Source: a bacterium (lineage in GTDB: Bacteria; Patescibacteriota; Saccharimonadia; Saccharimonadales; Saccharimonadaceae). Taken from it: a DNA stretch of 7,974 nucleotides. Within the stretch, counting starts at the first letter, position 1, and each line of letters starts with the position of its first letter. The stretch is taken from positions 1-7,974 of the forward strand of contig JAUIDL010000032.1 in the NCBI GenBank assembly GCA_030428585.1. The letters run 5' to 3'. The notes under the pieces were generated by a model, which did no database searches, had not been told where the DNA came from, and saw only the letters and a program-made list of their open reading frames with translations. This document shows positions 1 through 5,587 of the stretch, piece by piece. A program made the translations under genes and the position numbers.

Positions 1-468
1 GTTCAGGTTTTTAATGTGGATGGCACCATTGGCACCAACTCAAAAAAAGGGGCGCTCATAAAGTCTCCGGCTTTACCTCAGGGTGGTATTACGGGCAATT
101 TTTTTGCAACCTTTAGCAATGACCCCAATGTTTTTTACGTGAGTTCTATCTATGATGAAAACAACAAATTCGATACAAATAATTTTTACCATGAAGGTCA
201 GATCTTTAAAGTGAATGCCAATACAGGTGTGGCCACCTCTTTTTATGACATTGGCCCATCTGAAGCTCCCTCCGCAGGTATTGATCGCAATCGTGGCTTC
301 ACACAATTGCATGGCATGGCCGTGGATAGCGCCGGACGCGTCTTTGTGGCCGACCGTCAAAATGCACGAGTCACTGTTTTGTCAAACCAAGGGGCAGTGC
401 TTAAGCATTTACCCATTAGTAAGCCAGACAGTGTGGCCGTAGGTACCTGCCATCAAGACGCCGACTGA
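1..468 (+). CDS. NHL-repeat beta-propeller protein, partial at 5' end and apparently broken at 3' end
   Basis: The frame is open from the first base and begins inside a repeat (VQVFNVDGTIG), so the true start lies outside the window. What is seen: blade-like segments including GQIFKVNANTG, then LHGMAVDSAGRVFVADRQNARVTVL written in two overlapping parts (LHGMAVDSAGRVFVAD and ADRQNARVTVL), and the beginning of another blade, ISKPDSVAVG. This pattern (P-x-G/S-V-A-V-D, then V-F-V-A-D, then N-x-R-V) is typical of NHL repeats, which build beta-propellers used for protein, ligand or RNA contact; a specific function cannot be read here. The last repeat stops after SVAVG, and the final residues (TCHQDAD) do not continue the motif. 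They are the antisense of the neighbouring hydrolase gene, so the natural C-terminus is missing and the TGA at 466-468 is probably accidental. A hand count gives about 45% GC for the first 420 bases, slightly below the impression from the rest of the window. Confidence 0.7.
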   Translation, partial: VQVFNVDGTIGTNSKKGALIKSPALPQGGITGNFFATFSNDPNVFYVSSIYDENNKFDTNNFYHEGQIFKVNANTGVATSFYDIGPSEAPSAGIDRNRGFTQLHGMAVDSAGRVFVADRQNARVTVLSNQGAVLKHLPISKPDSVAVGTCHQDAD

Positions 469-1497
469 TTTAGCACGAGGAACGGTACTGACGGTAATAC
501 CAGAGGCTTGAGCGTTGCCAGGCCATTGGTTCGCGTTACCGTAGCCACCCCAGTACGGCATGTAGCCGTTCTTTTGGTAGACTTTCCAGGCGGTATAGCT
601 GACACACTGTCGTGAGTACATACCCCATGGGTCAACGACTGGGTTGTAGTAGTTCGAGTTTGCGAGGTACGCTGGGTAACCACCCTTGTTTGGGTCACCA
701 GCGACGGCACCACCACCTGCTCCAGCAGCCCGCAGTGCGGCTTCGATAGCGGCTTGTTGCTCTTGTTGCAGACGTTCTTTTTCTTTGGTCGATTTCGCCG
801 ACAAGTTGCGATACTTTGATTCACTTCCCTGAGTTTGGGCCAACAGTGTGCGTTGTTCAGATTCTTTCTGAGCGAGTTGTTTGCGCTGCGACTTTTGGTC
901 GGCTAGGACGTTTGAGACTTCTTTCTTCTGAACTTCTAGTTCGGCCTTCAGGGTCTTGATTTCATCAATGGTTTTTGACAATTCATCTCGAGTAGCTGAG
1001 CGGTATTCTTGCTTGTCCAGGAAATCACCGATGTTCTGACTACTGGCCAGCATTTCGATTGGTGAAATCGTGTCATCGACATACAGATCGGCGAGGATAG
1101 TGCCCAGCGCGTCCTTGTTTTCAGCAATTTTCTTTTCGTTTTCGGCAATTTCTTTGGTCAATTTATCGAATTTTGCCTGGCTAATGTCGATTTTGGCTTG
1201 GATTTTGGCTTTTTCACCATTTAGACGAGCCACTTCTCGAGATAAGCTATCTGCCTGCTTGGCTAACTTTGCCGCTTCGGCGTCGTACTGGGCAATGTCC
1301 TGCTCGAGCGCACGGATACGCGCATCGTAGTCATCAGCGCTTGCGCGCGCGGCAAAAGAAATCGGCACGGCGAGTGCCATTACTAAAATCGTAATGATGA
1401 CAGCGAGTTGTCGCCGGAAAGAGGGAGAAGCTGGTGTGGTGGAACGCAGTTTCATACTACTTCCCACATTAGCATAAGCTTTACGTCTCGTCAACAT
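409..1497 (-). CDS. Secreted coiled-coil/CHAP peptidoglycan hydrolase (PcsB-like), C-terminus truncated
   Basis: The 362-residue protein has a basic N-terminus, a hydrophobic signal segment (about residues 31-50), a likely signal-peptidase site after ARASA (residue 54), and a long Glu/Lys/Gln-rich coiled coil (about 55-255). A Gly/Ala linker (257-272) leads to a CHAP amidase/endopeptidase domain with catalytic Cys298 (RQCVSYTAW) and His355 (GTYGH). Coiled coil plus CHAP next to ftsEX is the PcsB arrangement: FtsEX is thought to activate such a hydrolase outside the membrane to split septal peptidoglycan. The gene starts 13 bases after ftsX, with AGGG 7 bases before the ATG, so it is the last gene of that operon. 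A second start at 1455 (MKLRSTT, preceded by GGGAAG) is possible and gives a more usual signal peptide. The domain ends seven residues after the His; the downstream strands and third catalytic residue expected in CHAP enzymes are absent. The stop codon lies in antisense NHL sequence, so the true end is probably lost. Confidence 0.85.
   Translation of the reverse strand: MLTRRKAYANVGSSMKLRSTTPASPSFRRQLAVIITILVMALAVPISFAARASADDYDARIRALEQDIAQYDAEAAKLAKQADSLSREVARLNGEKAKIQAKIDISQAKFDKLTKEIAENEKKIAENKDALGTILADLYVDDTISPIEMLASSQNIGDFLDKQEYRSATRDELSKTIDEIKTLKAELEVQKKEVSNVLADQKSQRKQLAQKESEQRTLLAQTQGSESKYRNLSAKSTKEKERLQQEQQAAIEAALRAAGAGGGAVAGDPNKGGYPAYLANSNYYNPVVDPWGMYSRQCVSYTAWKVYQKNGYMPYWGGYGNANQWPGNAQASGITVSTVPRAKSVGVLMAGTYGHTVWLTNG
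433..447. other. Junction: 15 bases shared by two truncated convergent genes
   Basis: GTGGCCGTAGGTACC reads VAVGT on the + strand, where it completes the NHL motif SVAVG. On the - strand it reads GTYGH, which carries the catalytic His of the CHAP domain. Left of it only the + strand reading looks like a real protein; right of it only the - strand reading does. This is what an end-to-end join on a short shared sequence would leave. Whether the join is biological or made by assembly cannot be decided from the sequence alone. Confidence 0.6.
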
Positions 1498-1510
1498 CGT
1501 CTTGCCCTTT

Positions 1511-2494
1511 TTATTTCAAGTAGCGACGGGTCGCGAGTAACGATGAGATGACACCGATAATTGCCCCAATGAAAATCATGGCGAGGACAACAAAGCCAGC
1601 GTAGAATGTGACCAAATCGATGGTTGGTTGAATGTTAATCTGGTAGTTCTTTAGCGCTGGTTCAGCCAAGAATAACAGCCCAAAACCAAGAGCGCTGGCC
1701 ACCAGCGCGGCGAAAAAGCCGTAGACAATCGCTTCAACCAAGAATGGTCCACGGATAAACGACTTGTCTGCTCCAATTAGTTTCATCATCTGAATCTCTT
1801 CACGGCGGTTAAAGATGGCCATGCGAATGGTGTTGAAAATAATCAACATCGAAATACCGACAAATATAAGACTCGCGATAATCCCCACCTGCTGGGCAAA
1901 GTTGGCCGCGCGGCCAATTGACTCGATAGCATTGCGCCGTTCACCAGCGAAAGTTGGTTCTCGATTTTGGTCGATGTACTGTGCCAGGTTTTCGTTCGTA
2001 TCGACGAATTCGCGGAGCTCGGTGGTGTCATTAATATCGACCACTTTAATATTCAAGGTCCATGGGAACTGGTCAGTTGCCTCTTTCACTGCGTCCAGTG
2101 TGGCGGTGTCTGTCTTGTTGTCTTCGATGAAGTCGGCTCGGGCGTCGGCGGGAGTTTTGATCGAGACTTCAGTCACCGATTCGAGACCCTTTAGATCCTC
2201 AACCACAATCAAAACATCATCTTCTTCGGTGGCGTTTTGTAGATAAATCGACATATTGACGCGGTCACGCAGAATCGACACGGTGTCAACGAGAACTTGA
2301 CGTGATACAACACTAGCAAAAATGACAAACAACGTAATCGTCATGACGGCGGTCGCCGCGACGGTCAACCAGGCATTACGAGTAAAGTTATTGGCGCCAT
2401 AGCGAAGCATACGCAGGAACGTAATCCACTGGCGTCGGTGGCGCTTTTGCTGCGCGAACGACTTAGAATCGAGTTTTCGCTTACCCTTCGCCAT
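1511..2494 (-). CDS. ftsX: Cell division protein FtsX, permease-like subunit of FtsEX
   Basis: The 327-residue protein has the FtsX plan: a basic cytoplasmic N-terminus (1-40), a first membrane helix (about 41-64), an extracellular domain (about 65-200), and three further membrane helices (about 203-226, 252-276 and 294-319). The cytoplasmic loop after helix 2 carries RREEIQMMKLIGA, a hallmark of the family and the likely contact for FtsE. FtsX does not transport a known substrate; it passes ATP-driven conformational change from FtsE through the membrane to a peptidoglycan hydrolase. Here that is very likely the coiled-coil/CHAP protein encoded 13 bases downstream. Its start overlaps the ftsE stop by one base (TAATG), with AGGGAG further upstream inside ftsE, so translation is probably coupled and gives matched subunit amounts. 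Length and helix count are normal, and nothing appears broken. Confidence 0.95.
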   Translation of the reverse strand: MAKGKRKLDSKSFAQQKRHRRQWITFLRMLRYGANNFTRNAWLTVAATAVMTITLFVIFASVVSRQVLVDTVSILRDRVNMSIYLQNATEEDDVLIVVEDLKGLESVTEVSIKTPADARADFIEDNKTDTATLDAVKEATDQFPWTLNIKVVDINDTTELREFVDTNENLAQYIDQNREPTFAGERRNAIESIGRAANFAQQVGIIASLIFVGISMLIIFNTIRMAIFNRREEIQMMKLIGADKSFIRGPFLVEAIVYGFFAALVASALGFGLLFLAEPALKNYQINIQPTIDLVTFYAGFVVLAMIFIGAIIGVISSLLATRRYLK

Positions 2495-3177
2495 TACTGT
2501 CGGTAACTCCCTTCTGCTTGGTCAGAGGTAATCTTACCACCATCAATCGTAATCACCCGTCGTTTCAGGCTGTTGACAATTTCGGCGTTGTGAGTGGTCA
2601 AGAGGACGGTCGTGCCGTACTTGTTAATCTTTTCGAGCAAGCGAACGATATCCCAACTGTGTTTCGGGTCGAGGTTGCCAGTCGGCTCATCGGCAATCAA
2701 AATCTTTGGCTGACGGACCACCGCACGAGCGATGGCAACGCGCTGACGTTCTCCACCAGACAATTGGCTCGGAAATTGTTTTTCTTTCCCCGTCAGGCCG
2801 ACCAAGTCGATGACTTTTGGTACGGTATTTTTAATTTCACGGCCCGTCATACCGGCGATCTCCAAAGCAAAGGCGATATTCTCAAAAACCGTCCGTTGCG
2901 GTAACAGTTTAAAATCTTGAAACACCACGCCGATTTTTCGACGGAGCATTGGAATCTGGCTATCTTTCAATGTGTCATAGTCGATTCCACCGACCACAAT
3001 TTTGCCGCTGGTTGGTTTTTCTTCACGGGTCAGAAGTTTTAGCAGTGTCGATTTCCCCGCTCCGGACGCTCCCACGATAATAACGAACTCTTTGGGTTCA
3101 ATAAAAAGGCTCAGCCTGTTTATGGCTGGCGTACTGTTCTTCCCGTACGTTTTTGTTACCCTATCTAACAGAATCAT
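2494..3177 (-). CDS. ftsE: Cell division ATP-binding protein FtsE
   Basis: The ATPase of the FtsEX complex, 227 residues, the usual length. Motifs are complete: Walker A GASGAGKST (36-44), Q-loop Gln87 in VVFQDFKLLP, ABC signature LSGGERQR (139-146), Walker B ILIADEPTGNLD (159-170) with catalytic Glu164, and H-loop His196 in TTHN. It should sit on the inner membrane face bound to FtsX and drive activation of the wall hydrolase during division. The frame is open up to an ATG at 3213, but MILLDRVTKTYG matches the normal FtsE N-terminus, and a strong -10 box lies between the two ATGs, so 3177 is the better start. The gene is followed without a gap by ftsX (one-base overlap), making an ftsE-ftsX-hydrolase operon. 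Confidence 0.95.
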   Translation of the reverse strand: MILLDRVTKTYGKNSTPAINRLSLFIEPKEFVIIVGASGAGKSTLLKLLTREEKPTSGKIVVGGIDYDTLKDSQIPMLRRKIGVVFQDFKLLPQRTVFENIAFALEIAGMTGREIKNTVPKVIDLVGLTGKEKQFPSQLSGGERQRVAIARAVVRQPKILIADEPTGNLDPKHSWDIVRLLEKINKYGTTVLLTTHNAEIVNSLKRRVITIDGGKITSDQAEGSYRQ

Positions 3178-3187
3178 TTCTCTGGCT

Positions 3188-3196
3188 ATTATACCA
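3188..3196 (-). promoter_or_regulatory. Extended -10 promoter of the ftsEX-hydrolase operon
   Basis: On the - strand the sequence TGGTATAAT gives a perfect -10 hexamer (3188-3193) with the TG extension. Its end is only 10 bases before the ftsE ATG. By the usual spacing transcription would start near 3181, leaving a leader of about four bases. TTGCCA at 3208-3213 resembles a -35 box, but the spacer is only 14 bases; an extended -10 can work without a good -35. No Shine-Dalgarno sequence fits in this leader. Confidence 0.65.
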
Positions 3197-3240
3197 TAAC
3201 CAGGTTGTGGCAAGAGATATTGAAACAGGTATTTTTGTTC

Positions 3241-3276
3241 GAGGGGGCGCTGGCTGTTGAGCCGAAGCGCCCCCTC
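3241..3276. other. Very stable GC-rich hairpin between the unknown gene and ftsE
   Basis: GAGGGGGCGC (3241-3250) is perfectly complementary to GCGCCCCCTC (3267-3276), a 10-bp stem. The loop contains a second small stem, GGCT (3252-3255) with AGCC (3260-3263). It starts 12 bases after the stop codon of the unknown gene and lies just upstream of the ftsE promoter, so a terminator or mRNA 3'-end stabiliser is the natural reading. It lacks the run of U expected after an intrinsic terminator: on the - strand it is followed by A-rich sequence (GAACAAAAATA), and on the + strand by mixed sequence. Confidence 0.6.
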
Positions 3277-3288
3277 GTGGTGAACGGG

Positions 3289-3702
3289 TCAGAGACCGAG
3301 TGCAATCTGCACTGAGCTCGGCGTCCGCTTGTTCCTCTCGGCCAATCGCCAGATCTCCTGGTCGAAGACCTCAAAGACTCCATGAATCAGCGGCTCTGGG
3401 CCAAGTGGCAGACGACGACCAAACCGATTGACGGTAAAGTCGTACGCCGCGTCAATGACCTCAGCGATTGTTCCTGAACGTTCATCAGGAACGTAATCAC
3501 TCTTGTACGCAGCGTCCAAGTTGACCACATCGGCAACGCGCCGAGCAAACTTGAGCGTCAGCAAGTGACGGAGCCCTGAAACAAAGCGAATCGGCCGGAG
3601 GACGAGCTCGCTTCGATTGTTCTTGTCTTGGAGCGCAGCGGCGACCAGTCGATGACCGTCTGTTGTTAGTTGGTCTCGTGGGAGTATTTGCGCAGTCGGC
3701 AT
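3289..3702 (-). CDS. Protein of unknown function, 137 residues, between prfB and ftsE
   Basis: I do not recognise a family. The protein is soluble in appearance: no signal peptide, no membrane segment, no cysteine, one tryptophan, and rich in arginine (15 of 137). Segments such as IAEVIDAAYDFTVNRFGRR and HGVFEVFDQEIWRLAERNKR look like amphipathic helices, so a small, mostly helical, basic protein is likely; nucleic-acid or ribosome contact would fit the charge but is only a guess. The start is well supported by AAAGGGG six bases before the ATG, unlike the neighbouring prfB and ftsE starts. A terminator-like hairpin precedes it (end of prfB) and a very stable hairpin follows its TGA stop, so it looks like a self-contained unit set into the common prfB-ftsE-ftsX order. 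No clear promoter was found in the 50 bases upstream, so read-through from prfB is possible. Confidence 0.75.
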   Translation of the reverse strand: MPTAQILPRDQLTTDGHRLVAAALQDKNNRSELVLRPIRFVSGLRHLLTLKFARRVADVVNLDAAYKSDYVPDERSGTIAEVIDAAYDFTVNRFGRRLPLGPEPLIHGVFEVFDQEIWRLAERNKRTPSSVQIALGL

Positions 3703-3708
3703 GATACA

Positions 3709-3715
3709 CCCCTTT
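3709..3715 (-). promoter_or_regulatory. Strong ribosome binding site of the unknown gene
   Basis: AAAGGGG on the - strand, six bases before the ATG at 3702. It fixes the start codon and contrasts with the absence of any such site before prfB and ftsE. Confidence 0.7.
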
Positions 3716-3755
3716 CATGTTTCACCTGGACACACCTGTGCCCATATCTTTTGCC

Positions 3756-3774
3756 AAAAAGAGCGTCCACGCCC
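3756..3774 (-). terminator. Candidate intrinsic terminator after prfB
   Basis: On the - strand GGGCG-TGGA-CGCTC forms a 5-bp stem (one G-U pair) with a four-base loop, followed directly by TTTTT (3756-3760). It lies 34 bases past the prfB stop. The stem is short, so termination may be partial; it would separate prfB from the unknown gene and the ftsEX operon. Confidence 0.5.
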
Positions 3775-3808
3775 ACGATGAATTACGATTAGTTAATCAC
3801 ACTCTCTG

Positions 3809-4894
3809 TTAAGAGGCAATTTCCGCCGACTCGAGATAGGCTTCCATAAAGCCATCAAGGTCACCGTCAAGGACTGCTTGAACGTTCTTGGTTTCGTGCT
3901 TCGTCCGTGTGTCTTTTGCCATGGTGTACGGATGAAGAACATAATTCCGAATCTGGCTACCCCAACTGGCGGACTCACCCGCCTGCAGTTCCGTGACGGA
4001 CGCGGCGTGTTGCTCGAGCTGCATCTGGGCAAGTTTGGAACGCAGAATTTTCATGGCGGTTTCTTTGTTCTGTAGCTGCGAGCGTTCGTTTTGAATCGCT
4101 ACCATAATACCGGTTGGGATGTGGGTAATACGCACCGCACTGTCGGTCGTGTTCACCGATTGACCGCCGTGGCCACCCGCGCGGTACACGTCAATTTTGA
4201 GGTCTTTGTCTTCAATCGCAACCTCATCAGGAGCGTCAATTTGTGGCAAGATTTCAACTAAGGCAAAGCTGGTCTGGCGGAGATTATCACTATTAAAAGG
4301 ACTCAGGCGGACGAGTCGATGCACGCCGTGTTCACTGCGCAGTTTCCCATAGGCGTACGGGCCAGTGATTTCAATCACCGCCGATTTTAGCCCAGCCTCT
4401 TCCCCGTTCGAGCGTTCGACAATATTCGCGGACATGCCTGCACGTTCGGCCCAGCGAAGATACATCCGTTCGAGCATTTCGGTCCAATCTTGGGCGTCAG
4501 TTCCTCCAGCGCCGGCACTGAGTCGCAAAATTGCATTATGATCATCGTACTCGCCATCAAATAACAAATCTTTTCGCAGGCGTTGGTATTCTTTTTCCAG
4601 CGCAATTATCTGACCTTCGAATTCGCCGAGTAGGCTTTCGTCGCCCAAGTCCATCAGCTCTAGCATATCTTCGGTCTGGGCGGTCAGAGTCGTCCACGGC
4701 TCGACTGACGACTTCAGCGCAGCGGTCTGTTTGCTCAGGTCTTGAGCGAACTGTGGGTTGTTCCAAATTTCGGGTTGCGCCAGCTGTGTTTCCATATCAG
4801 CCAGTTGCGCCTGCTTGTCTTCGATATGGAGTCGGTCTCGGGCGGCGTATATCTGGTCGCGAAGTTCGGTAATGCGCTTTATTAGTGGTTGCAT
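3809..4894 (-). CDS. prfB: Peptide chain release factor 2 (RF2)
   Basis: RF2 enters the ribosomal A site at UGA or UAA and triggers release of the finished protein. The 361-residue protein is full length. It has the N-terminal helical domain (1-110), the tripeptide anticodon SPF (198-200) that marks RF2 rather than RF1 (which has PxT), and the catalytic GGQ (243-245) in AGGHGGQSVN that works in the peptidyl-transferase centre. Gene order prfB then ftsE/ftsX matches many Gram-positive genomes. The reading frame is continuous through the N-terminal region where many bacteria carry the autoregulatory +1 frameshift at an internal UGA; here no frameshift site exists, so that feedback is absent. 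Upstream, TATACT lies 7 bases before the ATG and no Shine-Dalgarno sequence is visible, which suggests a leaderless mRNA. A functional RF2 also indicates that UGA is read as stop in this organism. Confidence 0.96.
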   Translation of the reverse strand: MQPLIKRITELRDQIYAARDRLHIEDKQAQLADMETQLAQPEIWNNPQFAQDLSKQTAALKSSVEPWTTLTAQTEDMLELMDLGDESLLGEFEGQIIALEKEYQRLRKDLLFDGEYDDHNAILRLSAGAGGTDAQDWTEMLERMYLRWAERAGMSANIVERSNGEEAGLKSAVIEITGPYAYGKLRSEHGVHRLVRLSPFNSDNLRQTSFALVEILPQIDAPDEVAIEDKDLKIDVYRAGGHGGQSVNTTDSAVRITHIPTGIMVAIQNERSQLQNKETAMKILRSKLAQMQLEQHAASVTELQAGESASWGSQIRNYVLHPYTMAKDTRTKHETKNVQAVLDGDLDGFMEAYLESAEIAS

Positions 4895-4901
4895 ATGTTC
4901 T

Positions 4902-4909
4902 AGTATACA
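4902..4909. promoter_or_regulatory. Overlapping divergent -10 boxes for prfB (-) and murI (+)
   Basis: The palindrome GTATAC (4903-4908) forms the core of TATACT on the - strand (4902-4907), 7 bases before the prfB ATG, and of TATACA on the + strand (4904-4909), 24 bases before the murI ATG. The two starts are only 39 bases apart, so both promoters must lie in or next to this segment. No convincing -35 box is seen in either direction. By usual spacing the prfB transcript would begin at or beside its start codon, and murI would have a leader of about 18 bases. Confidence 0.5.
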
Positions 4910-4933
4910 AGAAAGGTGCTACGCTCGTCTTAG

Positions 4934-5587
4934 ATGAAGATTGGTGTCTTTGATTCCGGACGTGGTGGCGCAGCAGTTGCCGCTCGACTTAGTGAACTCT
5001 TACCTGATGCTGAAATTATTTGCGTTGATGACCACGATCATGTGCCATATGGAGGGCGTCTCGCAGAAGAAATTATCGAACTCGCTGACCATGCGTTACA
5101 ACCACTCTTTTCGGTTGCCTGTGATGCGATAGTTATTGCCTGCAATACCGCAACCACGGTCGCTATAAAAACATTACGCGAAAGATACCCACAGCAGGTA
5201 TTCATAGGTATCGAGCCAATGGTTAAACCAGCCGCATCACAGAGTACATCCCGTAGGTTTGCGGTATTCGCTACTCCAGCTACATTACAGAGTCCTCGCT
5301 ATAATGAGTTAAAACAAACCTGGGCGGCTGATTGCCAAATAATAGAACCAGACTGCTCGGGTTGGGCAACGGCGATCGAGCACAATCAAACAGATTCTAT
5401 TACAGTCGAGCTAACTGTCCAACAAGTCCTCGCCGACGGTGCTGACGTCATTGTTTTGGCGTGTACGCACTACCACTGGTTAAAGGGACGGATTGAAGCC
5501 AAAGCTGGACCATCAGTCCTTGTTCTTGAGCCATCAGATGCTATCAAAAATCGCATTCAAAGTTTATTGGGGCAACGATTGAACTGA
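4934..5587 (+). CDS. murI: Glutamate racemase, short form
   Basis: The enzyme interconverts L- and D-glutamate in the cytoplasm, supplying D-Glu for peptidoglycan. Family motifs are present: FDSGRGG at the N-terminus (catalytic Asp7, Ser8), VPYGGR (37-42), Cys70 in VIACNTATT and Cys177 in LACTHY, the two-cysteine acid/base pair, plus ATPATLQS (113-120). The start is secure: MKIGVFDSG is the normal beginning, and an in-frame TAG lies immediately before the ATG. No Shine-Dalgarno sequence is at usual distance; AAAGG lies about 17 bases upstream. At 217 residues it is some 50 shorter than common racemases (about 265-285), mainly in the stretch between ATPATLQS and the second cysteine. The common CP-x-F-V-P segment there is replaced by EPDCSGWATAIEH. 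The family's usual LGCTHY is LACTHY here. Catalytic residues are kept, so activity is likely. Its 3' end overlaps murD by 24 bases, tail to tail. Confidence 0.9.
   Translation: MKIGVFDSGRGGAAVAARLSELLPDAEIICVDDHDHVPYGGRLAEEIIELADHALQPLFSVACDAIVIACNTATTVAIKTLRERYPQQVFIGIEPMVKPAASQSTSRRFAVFATPATLQSPRYNELKQTWAADCQIIEPDCSGWATAIEHNQTDSITVELTVQQVLADGADVIVLACTHYHWLKGRIEAKAGPSVLVLEPSDAIKNRIQSLLGQRLN

Noticed and set aside
1070..1330. Open frame of 86 codons on the + strand inside the hydrolase gene
   Set aside because: It is antisense to the coiled-coil region, with no ribosome binding site and low-complexity Ser/Ala/Phe-rich translation typical of a shadow frame.
1815..2246. Open frame of 143 codons on the + strand inside ftsX
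   Set aside because: It is antisense to a complete, well-recognised ftsX; the translation is Ser-rich with no domain.
3178..3213. Longer FtsE starting at the ATG at 3213
   Set aside because: The extra 12 residues do not belong to the family N-terminus, and a strong extended -10 box lies inside this segment.
3703..3755. Promoter for the unknown gene, e.g. GATATG on the - strand near 3743-3748
   Set aside because: The -10 match is poor and no -35 box is at a suitable distance, so it was not listed.
4531..4872. Open frame of 113 codons on the + strand inside prfB
   Set aside because: It is antisense to the N-terminal domain of RF2, with no family features and no start signals.
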